DNA of 64,000 bases from Candidatus Nitrospira allomarina (GTDB lineage Bacteria; Nitrospirota; Nitrospiria; Nitrospirales; UBA8639). The stretch's first letter is position 1; every line of letters starts with the position of its first letter. Below the pieces are notes generated by a model, which was given only the letters and a program-made list of their open reading frames with translations, was not told the DNA's origin and ran no database searches. The position numbers were made by a program, and so were the translations under genes. This document shows, piece by piece, positions 19,556 to 28,281 of this stretch. The DNA is taken from NCBI RefSeq assembly GCF_032050975.1, contig NZ_CP116967.1, positions 1-64,000 of the forward strand. Reading direction: 5' to 3'.

Positions 19556-21526
19556 TCAATGACCAGTTGCAGACTGAGGAGATGGAACTGGCTGCCCTGC
19601 CGGCGAAGGAACCGGTACTTTTTTCGCACCAAGAGTTCCCAACCAAAAGACAAACATAATACTGATCCAGAAAAATAACACGTTAAACGAAATAACGTTG
19701 GCCGCAAACCCGATTGTATGGGTATACGCCCATGGAGAGTTATCTCGCATGACCTCGTTGACGTGCCAGAACAATCTCACCGAAGAACGGATATAGCCCA
19801 TCAATCCCATCATCCAGGTGAATGCTGTGGCCAACATGATGATGGCATATTGGGAACGCGGGGGAATTTGTCCCCATCTAATTGGTCCCAACTGTCTTCC
19901 ATTTTTTAGCATTGCAAGATTCAGTGGCGTCATTAACAGCAAACATGACAATGTTCCGGCCACCTGAGGCACCGACAACCCAATTCGCACGTTGGCAGGA
20001 ATGAAATACCCATAACAAGCCAACCAAACATTGTTTAGCTGGGCTATGATGAAAAAACATCCCATAAAAATATTGCCAAATTTGGCCCAGCTAACTGTTG
20101 GTACCCTGTTCCCTCGCTGGTACCATATAAAGCTTAAAACGGTCGTCATAATAATGGCATTAATGCCCCCATTTTTTGCCGACATAACACCATAATTACC
20201 CAGAACCGGATGTTGTTGACCACCCATAGCTTTCAATTCGGCCGGGGTCATGACGATCGTATGTGGCGTAATGAAAACCAGAAGACCAACAACTAAAATA
20301 AACACGAGATACTTAATATACTTCTGGAAACGTTCACCACCGGTCATCCGTCCGAGGGCTTGCCACAAGTAATAATTGGTGGTCAGGAACAGGATTCCGA
20401 TCATGGTGGCTTGAATAATAAACAACCAAGCCAACAACCCACCCATCAAGGTGATTCCCATTTGTTGACGGTAGGCATATACCTCACGCATCAACCAATA
20501 ACCCGCAAAGGGCAATGGGATGAGAAATGCTACACCTAAACTCATTGCGATGTAGCCCATCCAATCGTAATGAGCCCGCTCTTCATCTGTTTTTGAAGAA
20601 AGGAAACGGTAAGCTGCATAGGCTGCCACCACACCACCACCAAAGGCCATGTTTCCGAGAATTCTATGAACATTCAAAGGATTCCACAGCGCCGTATGAA
20701 TCACGTGCCAGATATTTCCAAGATAACGTCCTTGCTCATCTACTCCAGCCGGTGACATCATGAATGCAATCCACGAATTGGCAAGGAACATTAACACTGT
20801 CCCAATCACATTCAGGATGACGGACATGCTGAGATGAACCCATTTCAAGACACCTTCCCGCATCTTGTCCCAACCGTAATAATAAATGTAGAGGGTTGCA
20901 CTTTCCGCCACGAACGTTAAGGCATAGATGTGCATGACCGGCCGGAAAATACTGGATAAATATCCAAAGAAGGCCGGATAGAGCGTGAGGAAGGTAAAGA
21001 TCAAAATCCCACCAAGAATGGCGGTTAAAGAATATGCAGTCAGGCTGATCTTAATAAAATCATAAGCCAATTGATCATATTTTTTGGCCATGGCTTTATC
21101 TTTACTGACCATCCCGGCAAATTCGATACACATGCAAAAGATTGGTACCGCCAACACAAAACTTCCATAATAAAGATGCTGCTGGTTGGCCACCCAAAGA
21201 AGGACACGACTCTCAAAGTTATACCGAGGGTAAAATGTTTCATTGTCTTCCGTTACCGGTGCAGGCATCCCAATGGCTGGACCTTCGGTCTTGTAATAAA
21301 CGTCCCGGCCCATTTCCACCTTTTCCGCTTCACCCTCCTCACCTGCTGCCTTTTGCGCGGCAACTACTTCCGGAGGAGGACCACCAGCCGGTGCACCACC
21401 CCCACCTGCCACGGCGGTGACTGACAGGAAAATCGGCAACAACAGCAGACAGCCCATCACCATCAAGGCCGATACGGCAAACAACTTTTTCTTCCCCCGG
21501 GTCATTTGATTGAACAGGCGACCCAT
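19556..21526 (-). CDS. cytochrome bd-like oxidase, large membrane subunit
   Basis: This 656-residue polytopic protein (about 14 helices) resembles CydA in its core. It has an early QQHLYYG segment with His117, an NSWIAFMMSPAG-type loop, WNPLNVHRILG with His287 and a later GYIRSS segment. These match the CydA positions of the first haem-ligating His, the NxWMQ..P-G stretch and the second conserved His. It is longer than classical CydA and has a signal-like N-terminus with a Gly/Pro-rich stretch. No CydB gene is nearby; membrane-bound cytochromes c follow instead, so electrons probably arrive from cytochrome c and not quinol. Such bd-like oxidases are known from Nitrospira. Translation begins seven bases after AGGAGG. 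Oxygen reduction is inferred, not proven. Confidence 0.85.
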   Translation of the reverse strand: MGRLFNQMTRGKKKLFAVSALMVMGCLLLLPIFLSVTAVAGGGGAPAGGPPPEVVAAQKAAGEEGEAEKVEMGRDVYYKTEGPAIGMPAPVTEDNETFYPRYNFESRVLLWVANQQHLYYGSFVLAVPIFCMCIEFAGMVSKDKAMAKKYDQLAYDFIKISLTAYSLTAILGGILIFTFLTLYPAFFGYLSSIFRPVMHIYALTFVAESATLYIYYYGWDKMREGVLKWVHLSMSVILNVIGTVLMFLANSWIAFMMSPAGVDEQGRYLGNIWHVIHTALWNPLNVHRILGNMAFGGGVVAAYAAYRFLSSKTDEERAHYDWMGYIAMSLGVAFLIPLPFAGYWLMREVYAYRQQMGITLMGGLLAWLFIIQATMIGILFLTTNYYLWQALGRMTGGERFQKYIKYLVFILVVGLLVFITPHTIVMTPAELKAMGGQQHPVLGNYGVMSAKNGGINAIIMTTVLSFIWYQRGNRVPTVSWAKFGNIFMGCFFIIAQLNNVWLACYGYFIPANVRIGLSVPQVAGTLSCLLLMTPLNLAMLKNGRQLGPIRWGQIPPRSQYAIIMLATAFTWMMGLMGYIRSSVRLFWHVNEVMRDNSPWAYTHTIGFAANVISFNVLFFWISIMFVFWLGTLGAKKVPVPSPAGQPVPSPQSATGH

Positions 21527-21628
21527 TGACCTACCTCCTTGTGAAAACGTGTTGAGTTAAACCCATCAAAATTACTTAATATACCGTCTAAATCTAAATT
21601 TTAAGCTCCAAACTCATAGATTTTTTGA

Positions 21629-21745
21629 CTATCGGAACATGTAAAAATAGTCGAGTCCCTGGGCATCCATCAGGACATAATCCAGTGCCTGGAAATATAC
21701 AAAACAAATGACCAATGAAACTATGACATACAGAGCTGTCTGCAT
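21629..21745 (-). CDS. 38-aa single-helix membrane microprotein, candidate oxidase small subunit
   Basis: The ATG at 21745 is preceded by AAGGAGG at good spacing. The frame encodes 38 residues with one hydrophobic helix (about 4-18) and an aromatic tail ending LDYFYMFR. It lies 102 bases upstream of the bd-like oxidase gene on the same strand, with no terminator between. Size, topology and position recall CydX/CcoQ-type small oxidase subunits, but I see no sequence identity with them. Expression is inferred from the strong ribosome site and operon position. Confidence 0.75.
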   Translation of the reverse strand: MQTALYVIVSLVICFVYFQALDYVLMDAQGLDYFYMFR

Positions 21746-21807
21746 GCGCTCCTCCTTGGGGCTAAAAGTATTAAATGATTGACTACCTTATTAGAAGTCA
21801 TGATTTT

Positions 21808-21942
21808 TTAGCAGGGACACTGAATACCGGCAAACCAATAAAAGAACCACAAACTTACCGCGCATGTCAGATAAAAAATGGCTTTACCTATCTTGGTCTC
21901 TAACTCCGTTGACTCCCTTATGACAGCCGTCGAATCCCCCAT
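21808..21942 (-). CDS. 44-aa single-helix membrane microprotein with C-terminal CPC
   Basis: An ATG at 21942 follows GGGAGG at nine bases. The 44-residue product has a charged N-terminus (about 1-20), one helix (about 21-40, rich in Trp and Phe) and ends QCPC, so two cysteines would lie at the membrane face. It is the first gene of the oxidase operon, 62 bases before the 38-aa gene. It could be a small oxidase subunit or a cofactor-assembly factor, with the CPC pair as a possible metal or thiol site. Confidence 0.75.
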   Translation of the reverse strand: MGDSTAVIRESTELETKIGKAIFYLTCAVSLWFFYWFAGIQCPC

Positions 21943-22006
21943 CTTAATTCCTCCCTATGCTTAATTCGCATTCAAAAAATTAAACGATTTCACCTAATAA
22001 ACTTCA

Positions 22007-22036
22007 TTGACACATTATGATTTTTCGTGCTATTCA
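22007..22036 (+). promoter_or_regulatory. sigma-70-type promoter for the 34-aa microprotein
   Basis: TTGACA at 22007-22012 and TATTCA at 22031-22036 with an extended -10 TGC just before it. Transcription would start near 22043, about 29 bases before the ATG at 22072. Confidence 0.5.
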
Positions 22037-22071
22037 AACATTTATTGATCACGTAAAACGAGGGATTACTC

Positions 22072-22176
22072 ATGCGTTCAAATGCAAAAGTGTTCGACAT
22101 TATAGTTTTGGCCGGAATGGTTGTCAATATTCTCCTTGCGGTGTTTCTCATACTCTACTATTTTGATTTTCTTTAA
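22072..22176 (+). CDS. 34-aa single-helix membrane microprotein on the opposite strand
   Basis: The frame encodes 34 residues: a short polar N-terminus (MRSNAKVFD) and one helix of about 22 residues ending LYYFDFL. A GAGGG lies seven bases upstream of the ATG, and a TTGACA/extended -10 promoter lies further upstream. It is the only plus-strand gene in the respiratory island and separates the two oxidase modules, which are otherwise both transcribed leftward. Function is unknown; a small regulatory or structural oxidase peptide is possible. Confidence 0.6.
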   Translation: MRSNAKVFDIIVLAGMVVNILLAVFLILYYFDFL

Positions 22177-22221
22177 TTTTTTTCAGTTTATCTCCACCCA
22201 AAACATTAACGGTTTTCGGTC

Positions 22222-23106
22222 TTAATCTGAACGTGCACACCTGAACCCAATCGTCTCGTCTCTGAAATCAGGAACCATAAAGCTTCTATTGGTTATCCTG
22301 ATATCGACTCCTTGGCTCGTATAGCCACTACCTCTCATTGTCTTGTAGGTAGAAGGAGACCGATTACTCGCCGGCGTAGCAATATTTTCTTGAAGGTAAA
22401 GATCTTCGACATACCAATTATCCGTCCATTCCATAACATTTCCTGCGCCGTCATAAACTCCAAATACACTTTGATCAAGAGGAAAAGCCCCCACCGGAGC
22501 CGACACAACATAACCATCGGCCTCTCCTGCAAAATTGGCAGGATGGCCGCTGAGACCCTCACCCCAGGGCCAGGTGCGACCATCTGTCCCTCGCATAGCC
22601 TTTTCCCATTCCTGTTCAGTAGGAAGACGCTTTCCTCTCCATCGACAATAATCATTCGCATCACTCCATGACACATAGGTAATCGGCTGATGAGGCCCTC
22701 GCAGCAAACCGAGCTTTTCGGCATAGCGGGAAGGCGGACCAGGCTGCCGATGTCCAGTAGCTTCAACAAACTCCATATACCGCTGATAGGTAACCTCGTA
22801 CCGATCAATCCAATATGCATCGAGATGAGCGACGTGCGCAGGCTTTTCATTGAATCCGCCTTGATTACTCCCAAGAATGAATTCCCCAGCAGGAATTTCA
22901 ACCATCTCATCTTCATTTGCCCGACCAGAAAGCGCCACCTCCCTTGATGCCTCAGATGATGTCTCCGAGGCTGAAGAAGGCTGAGATTGAAGATCGCGAT
23001 CCGGTGGCGATGGAGGAGCATCGGTTCCCCTTAATATTCCCAATACCGGCAACCCGGTCATAAATAACACTGCAATCAAAAAAATAAGTTTAAATCGACC
23101 GTCCAT
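22222..23106 (-). CDS. membrane-anchored FGE/SUMF1-like domain protein
   Basis: This 294-residue protein has an N-terminal helix, a Ser/Pro-rich linker and a sulfatase-modifying-factor-type domain from about residue 70, recognisable by EIPAGEFILGS, DAYWIDRYEVT, RLPTEQEWEKA and the closing GFRCA. The cysteine pair that formylglycine-generating enzymes use near the C-terminal end is missing, so it should not oxidise a sulfatase cysteine. Bacterial members without the cysteines often act in other oxidations or as structural partners. It is the last gene of the second oxidase module, after a paralogue. Confidence 0.88.
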   Translation of the reverse strand: MDGRFKLIFLIAVLFMTGLPVLGILRGTDAPPSPPDRDLQSQPSSASETSSEASREVALSGRANEDEMVEIPAGEFILGSNQGGFNEKPAHVAHLDAYWIDRYEVTYQRYMEFVEATGHRQPGPPSRYAEKLGLLRGPHQPITYVSWSDANDYCRWRGKRLPTEQEWEKAMRGTDGRTWPWGEGLSGHPANFAGEADGYVVSAPVGAFPLDQSVFGVYDGAGNVMEWTDNWYVEDLYLQENIATPASNRSPSTYKTMRGSGYTSQGVDIRITNRSFMVPDFRDETIGFRCARSD

Positions 23107-23187
23107 GTTCCCCTATTTCTGGTCCATCAAGGTTGCCTCGAGAAACTATGGGCGATTGGTCTCGCCGACGAGGAGTTTGATTATCGC

Positions 23188-24105
23188 TTATGAGGCTTGA
23201 GGAGTCTCAGTCGGAGGATCCTTTGCGCACCGAAATCCAACACTGGCATCGTTCCTCCACATTTTCGCTGCAAAACGCTTGGTCACCCTGGCGCCTATAC
23301 GAGATTCACGCCAAGAACCTCCACGAATGACTTTATTCTCGTCTTCGTCCTTTGGGCCAGGAGGGTCCCGATATGGAGCCTGCTGATAATAGTCTGGAGC
23401 ATAACTATCCATGACCCACTCAGCCACATTGCCGGTGGCATCATAGAGTCCAAATGGGCTTCTCCCTACTTCATAAGATCCCACGGGAGCTAAAAACTTA
23501 AAGCCATCCTCCTCCCCATCCACATTGGCAAATTGATAATCAAACTTATCACCCCAGGGATAACGGCGCTTTCCTTCTCCCCTTGCCGCTTTTTCCCACT
23601 CCGCTTCTGTGGGCAACCGCTTGCCAGCCCAGCGACAATACCCAAAGGCGTCGTTCCAGCTCACCGCCACCACCGGATAATCGGGCCCGATCAATTTGGC
23701 GACATCATCTTCAAAGACCGGCACCTTAGGTTTGTCCCGTTTCGTCATCTTGATATACCGCTCATAATCTGCCTGCGTGACCTCTTTAAGATCAATGTAA
23801 AACGTTTGGAGGTATACCGGATGGGGTGGCCCTTCATCGGGGTCCCCATCGGCAATGCCCATGGTAAATGGTCCTTCAGGAATTTCTACCATTTCACGAT
23901 TGTCATCCCCCACGAGGGTTTTATACATAGAAAAGTCTTGTGTGGGCATTGGCTGCAACACACGGACATTGGCCGATTGACCGGCCGACAACTCATCCAA
24001 ATCCTTTTTCCCTTTATAGGTCATAACAATCAACATCACGATCATCATGATAAAGGAGCCAAACACAAAAAGTATGGCCCCCATGAGGACCCGTTGATTT
24101 TCCAT
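23188..24105 (-). CDS. membrane-anchored FGE/SUMF1-like domain protein
   Basis: I chose the ATG at 24105 (305 residues), which has AGAGG ten bases upstream; an in-frame GTG lies eight codons earlier. One N-terminal helix is followed by an FGE-like domain with EIPEGPFTMGI, TFYIDLKEVT, RLPTEAEWEKAARG and RGGSWRES, ending GFRCA. The catalytic Cys pair of formylglycine-generating enzyme is absent. The domain should be periplasmic. It is paralogous to the next gene and to a third copy at 38 kb, and is embedded in the operon of the second bd-like oxidase. Confidence 0.88.
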   Translation of the reverse strand: MENQRVLMGAILFVFGSFIMMIVMLIVMTYKGKKDLDELSAGQSANVRVLQPMPTQDFSMYKTLVGDDNREMVEIPEGPFTMGIADGDPDEGPPHPVYLQTFYIDLKEVTQADYERYIKMTKRDKPKVPVFEDDVAKLIGPDYPVVAVSWNDAFGYCRWAGKRLPTEAEWEKAARGEGKRRYPWGDKFDYQFANVDGEEDGFKFLAPVGSYEVGRSPFGLYDATGNVAEWVMDSYAPDYYQQAPYRDPPGPKDEDENKVIRGGSWRESRIGARVTKRFAAKMWRNDASVGFRCAKDPPTETPQAS

Positions 24106-24153
24106 TACTATTTTGCCTCTCGGTTCCACATAATCAGCACAATTTCAGTTTAA

Positions 24154-24531
24154 TTAGGGTTGTAAAGGCCCATGATGCTTAACGTTCGACTCAGGAAGGC
24201 TCTGATTTCGTTGTTGCCAGGTCTCAATGAGCATCGAAATCCAAATTCCCAAAAATCCACCCATCGCCGCCCCTGACGCGGCACCAACGGTCATAGCCTC
24301 AGTTCCACTCAATCCTAATGCCAACAGTCCACCTAAAATTGTCCCGATAAAAATGCTCAAAAAAAATCCACGGCCCCCTACTAGGCCTACCCCGGCGCCA
24401 AGAAGGGCACCCGCTGCCAGCGCGACAGGGAGCCATCCCTCTCCCATAAAGATCCCGATTAACAGGCCCACTGTCCCTAATCCCAGGATACCTAAGAAGA
24501 CATCAAATATTTTCGATGGAGTCATTTTCAC
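24154..24531 (-). CDS. small glycine-rich polytopic membrane protein
   Basis: This 125-residue protein has four hydrophobic segments rich in Gly, Ala and Leu, with repeated GxxxG-like packing motifs (for example LGAGVGLVGGRG and GAASGAAMGGFLG). I do not recognise the family. The start is either a GTG at 24531 or an ATG two codons later. It follows the DUF3047-like gene by three bases, so it belongs to the second oxidase module. It could help assemble or anchor the complex. Confidence 0.7.
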   Translation of the reverse strand: MKMTPSKIFDVFLGILGLGTVGLLIGIFMGEGWLPVALAAGALLGAGVGLVGGRGFFLSIFIGTILGGLLALGLSGTEAMTVGAASGAAMGGFLGIWISMLIETWQQRNQSLPESNVKHHGPLQP

Positions 24532-24534
24532 TTT

Positions 24535-25269
24535 TCATTCCCGCCCGAGATCACCGCTGGATGATTCAGATTGAACCTGAATCGAACCGAAATCCACCTC
24601 CACTCCCGGCCCCCCCAACAAGGAAATACCCCAGGCATGTGGAGCCGGTTCATGGTCATGAATCTTCAAAAAATCTTCATACACATTAACCCGTTCCTCA
24701 ACCCACTTGCCAAGGGATTCAGTCCCACTTCGAATGACAATTTCTGTTGAGCTAAACATGCCACCCTCCTTGACTGACCCTACCGGAAGGGTGGCACTCC
24801 ACACGTATTTCGTGTTCACGGGAATAAACATTAGGTCGACATCCAAGGACGGGTAGATTGCGGCCAGGAAATCGGCATCATCGGTAACACTCTGTATTCT
24901 CCAACGCCAGGTCAGAATAGGGTGTTGTTTCGGATCCCACGTTATATGCTTGGTATATACTCTTTGATTGGCGTTTTTCGCAGAAAGGAAAAAAGTCCCA
25001 CCCTCTTCTTGAATCGTATAGGTTTCATGGGCTGTGACCGTACTTCGCTGCGCTTCCCACCCTTGAGGGAAGCCTTTAGCATCAGGATGCTGAAAATCCT
25101 CCAACACCATCGAACTACTGGAAGATCCTGAGCTCGGGACCTCTTTGGCCCACGCGGCACTACTTCCATTTATCAGAAACCCCACGATCAACCATGTCAA
25201 ACAAGTCACGCTTAACCGGCTCGCCTTCACACCCTCTAAACTATTGTATTGCCAAAAACAGATTCTCAT
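24535..25269 (-). CDS. DUF3047-like exported protein
   Basis: This 244-residue protein has an N-terminal hydrophobic export or anchor segment (about 20-42, ending AAWA) and a soluble beta-rich domain with LTWRWRIQSVTDDADF and a later EDFLKIHDHEPAPHAWGI. That pattern is what I associate with DUF3047, a family of periplasmic proteins of unknown role. Its ATG overlaps the stop of the bd-like oxidase gene by one base (TAATG), which indicates translational coupling. Confidence 0.75.
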   Translation of the reverse strand: MRICFWQYNSLEGVKASRLSVTCLTWLIVGFLINGSSAAWAKEVPSSGSSSSSMVLEDFQHPDAKGFPQGWEAQRSTVTAHETYTIQEEGGTFFLSAKNANQRVYTKHITWDPKQHPILTWRWRIQSVTDDADFLAAIYPSLDVDLMFIPVNTKYVWSATLPVGSVKEGGMFSSTEIVIRSGTESLGKWVEERVNVYEDFLKIHDHEPAPHAWGISLLGGPGVEVDFGSIQVQSESSSGDLGRE

Positions 25270-27140
25270 TACGCGGATTCCTCTTCTGAAATGACCTGAA
25301 TCACCGGAGAAGGCCTTTCAAATTCAGCCGTTCGCCGTTCTACCACTCGCTGATCCCATCGGCTAAGCCAAAACACAAAAAAGACTGACGACCAAAAAAC
25401 AACCATATTGAGGGTGACCATTTTCGCGGCAAATCCCAGGGAAGGGGTAAATGCCCACGAGGATTGATCGGGCATTAATTCAGATATATGCCATCCCAAA
25501 CGACCCACAGACCTGATGTACCCCATCAACCCCATTACCCAGGTAAACGCGGCTGCGACCACAAACAGCGCCACAATCCCACGCGGGGTAATTCGTCCCC
25601 AACGCACAGGCCCATTTATATGGGCGCCCCGCAACATTAATCGATTCAATAATATCCCTCCAACTACCACCGTAGCGGTCGTCATCCCTTGAGGCGATGA
25701 AAGACCCACCCGAACATTTGCCGGAATATAGAATCCGTAAATGGCCAACCACACAATATTGGCAATCCCCATGAGAAATAACATCAATAAGAAAATATTT
25801 CCCTTTGATGCCCACTTGACTGTCATCACACGATTAGCTCGCCGATACAGGATGTAACTCAATGCGGTTAAACAGATCATGACGTTCACCGCACCATTCT
25901 TCGCGGACATCACACCGAATTGACCAATGACCGGGTGCTGGGCCGCACCCATCGCTTTCATCTCACTGCCACTCATGGCAATGGTATGCGGCGTAAACCA
26001 CACCAGGAAACACACCATCAGCGCAAAAAGGATCACCTTAAAGTGGAGATGAAAACGCTCTCCACCTTGAAGGCGCGCCAGGGATTGCCAGATGTAATAG
26101 TTAATTCCCAGAAACAAGACCCCAACCATAATCGCTTGGAGGACAAACAGCCATGACAACATGCCTCCCATCATTGCCATGCCCATCGTTTGCCTGAACT
26201 CAAAGACGGCCCTCATCAACCAGTAGCCGGCAAGCGGCATAGGGAGAAGCGCACACACCACTACTACAAGAAAAACATGTCCAACCCAATCGTAATATGC
26301 CCGGTCCTCCGCAGTTTTTGACATGAAAAACCGGTAGGTCGCATAGGCGACAACCACTGCGCCACCTGACATAATATCCGCCAAAAAACGGTGCGTATTC
26401 AGTGGATTCCATAATGGAGAATGCAGGAGATGCCACACATTCCCCAAAAAATGACCTTGGGCATCAACTCCGGCCGGGGCCATCATAAACGAAGCCCATG
26501 AATTCGCTAACAACAACAAAATGACTCCGGTTCCATTTGAGAGTACACCAAGAGTCATATGCACCCACTTCAGCGCCGGGGTTTTGAGGAAGTTCCATGT
26601 GTAATAGTAGAGGGCCAAGAGGAAGGCTTCACTCACAAACACCATGGCATACACCGGCATAACCGGCTTAAACGTCCCCCCCATGTAACTCATAAATCCC
26701 GGGTAAAGAGTCACAAAGGTTACCAGCATAAGAGAGCCTAACAAGGCCGTAATAGAAAGCGACAAGAGTGCTACCCGCAAAATATCATGGGCCAATCCAT
26801 CCAATTTCTGCTGGGTTGCCTGTTGTTTTCGTGTGATTCCTAAAAATTCCAATAACAAGGCAAACAAAGGAATAGATAAAACAAAGCCTCCGAAATATGT
26901 GTGTTGCTGAGTCACAAACCACACGACCAACCGGTTATCCACTAAAGGATAGGAGGAATAGCCCTGAGGACTTTCCGCGACGGACGGACTGGAAATAGAC
27001 CCTGGAGTTTGGTAGAAAATATCCTGGCTTGTCTGCCCTTCAGTCGAGGGCAAGGCCTGATTATCCAGGCCAAATGCCAACCCGGCCTGAAGCAAAAAGA
27101 AAAGCAGCACACCCACCAATGTTTTCAAAATTGTTCTCAA
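25269..27140 (-). CDS. second cytochrome bd-like oxidase subunit
   Basis: This 623-residue paralogue of the 656-residue protein has the same helix layout and conserved features: QQHTYFGGF with His80, NSWASFMMAPAG, WNPLNTHRFLAD, AQHPV.GQFGVMSAKNG and GYIRSVGR. It has an N-terminal signal-like helix but lacks most of the Gly/Pro-rich insert of its paralogue. The start is a TTG one base after the preceding stop codon. Unlike the first copy it has no cytochrome c genes beside it, only DUF420-like, PCP_red, DUF3047-like and FGE-like genes, so its electron donor probably differs. Confidence 0.85.
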   Translation of the reverse strand: MRTILKTLVGVLLFFLLQAGLAFGLDNQALPSTEGQTSQDIFYQTPGSISSPSVAESPQGYSSYPLVDNRLVVWFVTQQHTYFGGFVLSIPLFALLLEFLGITRKQQATQQKLDGLAHDILRVALLSLSITALLGSLMLVTFVTLYPGFMSYMGGTFKPVMPVYAMVFVSEAFLLALYYYTWNFLKTPALKWVHMTLGVLSNGTGVILLLLANSWASFMMAPAGVDAQGHFLGNVWHLLHSPLWNPLNTHRFLADIMSGGAVVVAYATYRFFMSKTAEDRAYYDWVGHVFLVVVVCALLPMPLAGYWLMRAVFEFRQTMGMAMMGGMLSWLFVLQAIMVGVLFLGINYYIWQSLARLQGGERFHLHFKVILFALMVCFLVWFTPHTIAMSGSEMKAMGAAQHPVIGQFGVMSAKNGAVNVMICLTALSYILYRRANRVMTVKWASKGNIFLLMLFLMGIANIVWLAIYGFYIPANVRVGLSSPQGMTTATVVVGGILLNRLMLRGAHINGPVRWGRITPRGIVALFVVAAAFTWVMGLMGYIRSVGRLGWHISELMPDQSSWAFTPSLGFAAKMVTLNMVVFWSSVFFVFWLSRWDQRVVERRTAEFERPSPVIQVISEEESA

Positions 27141-27141
27141 T

Positions 27142-28215
27142 TTAATTCACCAGATTGCCGTGACCCACTTTGACGTCAGGGATGGAAGTAAGAGTTTCAG
27201 ACGATTTGGAATTTTGGAGTATCCCCATCACAAAGGGACACCGTTGTATGGATTCAGGAATGCCGACGAGCTGTTCTTCATAGGATTTGCGCCAGCCCAG
27301 AAAGAGGGTATACAGCGCCATCAACATGGCCGTACAGGCGGCTATCCCCATAAATCCTCCTTGAGAAATCTGTTCTACCCGCAATACAAAGGCGGCCATT
27401 CCCATGAGAACCAGAAAATACGTCGCTGAAAATGTTAGATTTGGCCACATCCAAAACCAAAGAGATGACAGCCATGTTCGTGGCCTTCCTCCCTGTGTAT
27501 TTTGAGCATATAACAATTCCCCGCTGAAAAACGTCTTCATTCCGATGGAGGCGATCATAACGGGAACGAACAACGATTGAAGGATGGGTTGCAGTTCAAT
27601 CGGCCCCACGGTGAATAGGAGCCATGAACCGGCTATCCCTATCATGGTTGCCAACGCTCCCCATTTCACAATACTTCCTATCTCCTGCGGAATCCATTTT
27701 CGTAACGCCTCTCCGTCCGGAAAGGTTGGGACGACAACCCCTTGTTGCCTCATCCGTTGCACATGACCAATTTCAAAGGCATCCCGAGTCACGGATGTAC
27801 ATGAAATGATGGTTGCCATCATGGCCGGACCTTCCGGATGGAGCAGAAAATCATAGGCCACAAATACTTGAAGAATCGACAAAACCAAGAGGGATAATTG
27901 GATTCCATAGACCAGACCAATCCATCCCACCAACCATGCCCACTGCTGGGCCCCGTCTTCGCACCAGGATTCCATGAGAGAGACTCCACGTCCCTGTCGA
28001 TAGGACCAGATGGCGGTAAGCATACAAATACACCCGGTGAATGCCAGAAGCACCAATGGATCGGAAAGCGGCAAGACAGGCTTGAGAAGGTGATAGATCC
28101 CAAAAGCCACTAAGCCGGGAGCCAGCATCACCAAACGCTTCCGCTTGCGAACGGGTTGGTCCGTTACTAAGGCATTCAATTGCGGAAGGACACGAAGGGA
28201 AAGTCGATGCAACAT
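27142..28215 (-). CDS. polytopic membrane protein of unknown family
   Basis: This 357-residue protein has about eight hydrophobic helices and a cytoplasmic or periplasmic loop near 155-190 with conserved-looking charged residues (TRDAFEIGHVQRMRQQG). I do not recognise the family. It is one base from the second bd-like oxidase gene and probably cotranslated with it, so it may be a partner subunit that replaces CydB. That is inference from position and topology. Confidence 0.75.
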   Translation of the reverse strand: MLHRLSLRVLPQLNALVTDQPVRKRKRLVMLAPGLVAFGIYHLLKPVLPLSDPLVLLAFTGCICMLTAIWSYRQGRGVSLMESWCEDGAQQWAWLVGWIGLVYGIQLSLLVLSILQVFVAYDFLLHPEGPAMMATIISCTSVTRDAFEIGHVQRMRQQGVVVPTFPDGEALRKWIPQEIGSIVKWGALATMIGIAGSWLLFTVGPIELQPILQSLFVPVMIASIGMKTFFSGELLYAQNTQGGRPRTWLSSLWFWMWPNLTFSATYFLVLMGMAAFVLRVEQISQGGFMGIAACTAMLMALYTLFLGWRKSYEEQLVGIPESIQRCPFVMGILQNSKSSETLTSIPDVKVGHGNLVN

Positions 28216-28281
28216 ATCGTTACTCGCTTTGAAGAGATTTCCAGAGATTGATCGTTTGCGCTAATTCGCTCACAAGGCGTT

